Shown piece after piece: positions 6,501 through 6,926 of a DNA stretch of 6,926 nt. The notes below the pieces were generated by a model. It saw only the letters and a list, made by a program, of their open reading frames with translations, did not search any database and had not been told where the DNA came from. The stretch is from Treponema sp. (GTDB taxonomy: Bacteria; Spirochaetota; Spirochaetia; Treponematales; Breznakiellaceae), in contig JAITRD010000139.1 in assembly GCA_031288575.1 (NCBI GenBank), positions 1 to 6,926 of the forward strand, read 5' to 3'. The first letter of the stretch is position 1. Each line of letters opens with the position of its first letter. The position numbers and the translations under genes are program-made.

Positions 6501-6926
6501 GCAGGAAATAAGGGGGAAAACGAGGTGTTTGCCAGGGCTCCTGGGTTTACTGTATTGGGTGGTATTTTTGCGGAGCATGAGGAGGATCGTCAAGACGCTT
6601 ACGAAGTGGTAATGGGAGACATTAACGGCGACCAGAAAGATGATGTGGTAAACTTCTCTATTATGGTACCAGTGAAAGACAGTATAACCTTTCCGATCTA
6701 TAGCCATTTACCGATGCCTGGGCTGAGACCGGCTGCCTCCCAACATTGACAAGGACAGTATGATTCTGCGGGATACGGGACAGCGGGAGCTGCCCTTTAC
6801 CGATCCCCATGTCATCGCCGTGCTTGCCTCCCCCCTGCTACAAAGGGATTAATGAAGGCGGGGACGGCGGCACGTCCTTCGGTTACAGCAAAGTTCCGGC
6901 GGCAGCGACACCTTGGGCTTCTCTGT
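6501..6926 (+). pseudogene. Frameshifted, 5'-truncated remnant of an FG-GAP/VCBS-like secreted protein gene
   Basis: No intact frame covers this stretch, but coding-like pieces line up on the plus strand. From about 6501 one frame reads FARAPGFTVLGG and, at 6612-6650, MGDINGDQKDDVV, a calcium-binding FG-GAP/VCBS-type loop; this frame ends at TGA 6747-6749. A second frame (6745-6850) reads IDKDSMILRDTGQRELPFTD and then HVIAVLAS. After the run of six C at 6830-6835 the sense moves to a third frame, YKGINEGGDGGTSFGYSK (6839-6892), and near 6893 it returns to the second, SGGSDTLGFSV, to the window edge. A further change with an in-frame TAG (6701-6703) is likely around 6659-6740. FG-GAP repeats occur in large exported adhesins, lectins and enzymes; the exact family is not identified. 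The 5' part is missing where the remnant meets the recO start. Assembly errors could mimic this, but the neighbouring genes are intact. Confidence 0.65.

Noticed and set aside
6525..6749. Intact 74-residue protein starting at GTG 6525
   Set aside because: Its sense runs on into other frames downstream and it lacks a ribosome binding site, so it is better read as part of a broken gene.
1..6926. CRISPR array, tRNA, rRNA, insertion sequence or a defence system
   Set aside because: No regularly spaced repeats, no transposase or terminal repeats and no tRNA/rRNA sequence were seen on either strand; all intact genes are recognisable housekeeping or envelope functions.

Overview
The window reads as a chromosomal housekeeping segment from a spirochaete, most likely a member of the Treponema group with fairly high GC. 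The arguments are: RecJ is about 700 residues, with a large extra segment that I recall from treponemes; the S21 protein has a spirochaete-like sequence; and there is a probable lipoprotein with a loose, phenylalanine-containing lipobox. This assignment is inference from the proteins, because there is no rRNA in the window. The codons are rich in GGG, CCC, GCC and CGG, and long G/C homopolymer runs are common.

All intact genes are on the minus strand, so they are transcribed from right to left. In transcription order they are: recO (6489-5710); a pyrimidine-nucleoside/thymidine phosphorylase (5665-4358); recJ (4358-2238); a secreted M23 metallopeptidase (2237-1263); rpsU for ribosomal protein S21 (1202-990); and a phosphodiester glycosidase (NAGPA-type) probable lipoprotein that starts near 844 and runs off the left edge. 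The first four are tightly packed: a 44-base gap, then a one-base stop/start overlap (TAATG), then a zero-base junction (TAAGTG). They very probably form one operon with translational coupling. rpsU follows after 60 bases with its own ribosome binding site, and the glycosidase gene follows after a further 145 bases that hold a perfect 20-base GC-rich hairpin.

The right end (about 6501-6926) holds no intact gene. It contains the plus-strand remains of a secreted or surface protein with an FG-GAP/VCBS-like calcium-binding motif, broken by several frameshifts and lacking its 5' part.

Functionally, recO and recJ are partners in RecFOR/RecJ gap repair. The phosphorylase salvages pyrimidine nucleosides and the M23 enzyme cuts peptidoglycan. 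There is no CRISPR array, tRNA, rRNA, intact mobile element or obvious defence system. The points most worth a second look are the RecJ insert, which resembles a decayed DnaQ-like exonuclease domain, and the decaying FG-GAP gene beside recO.
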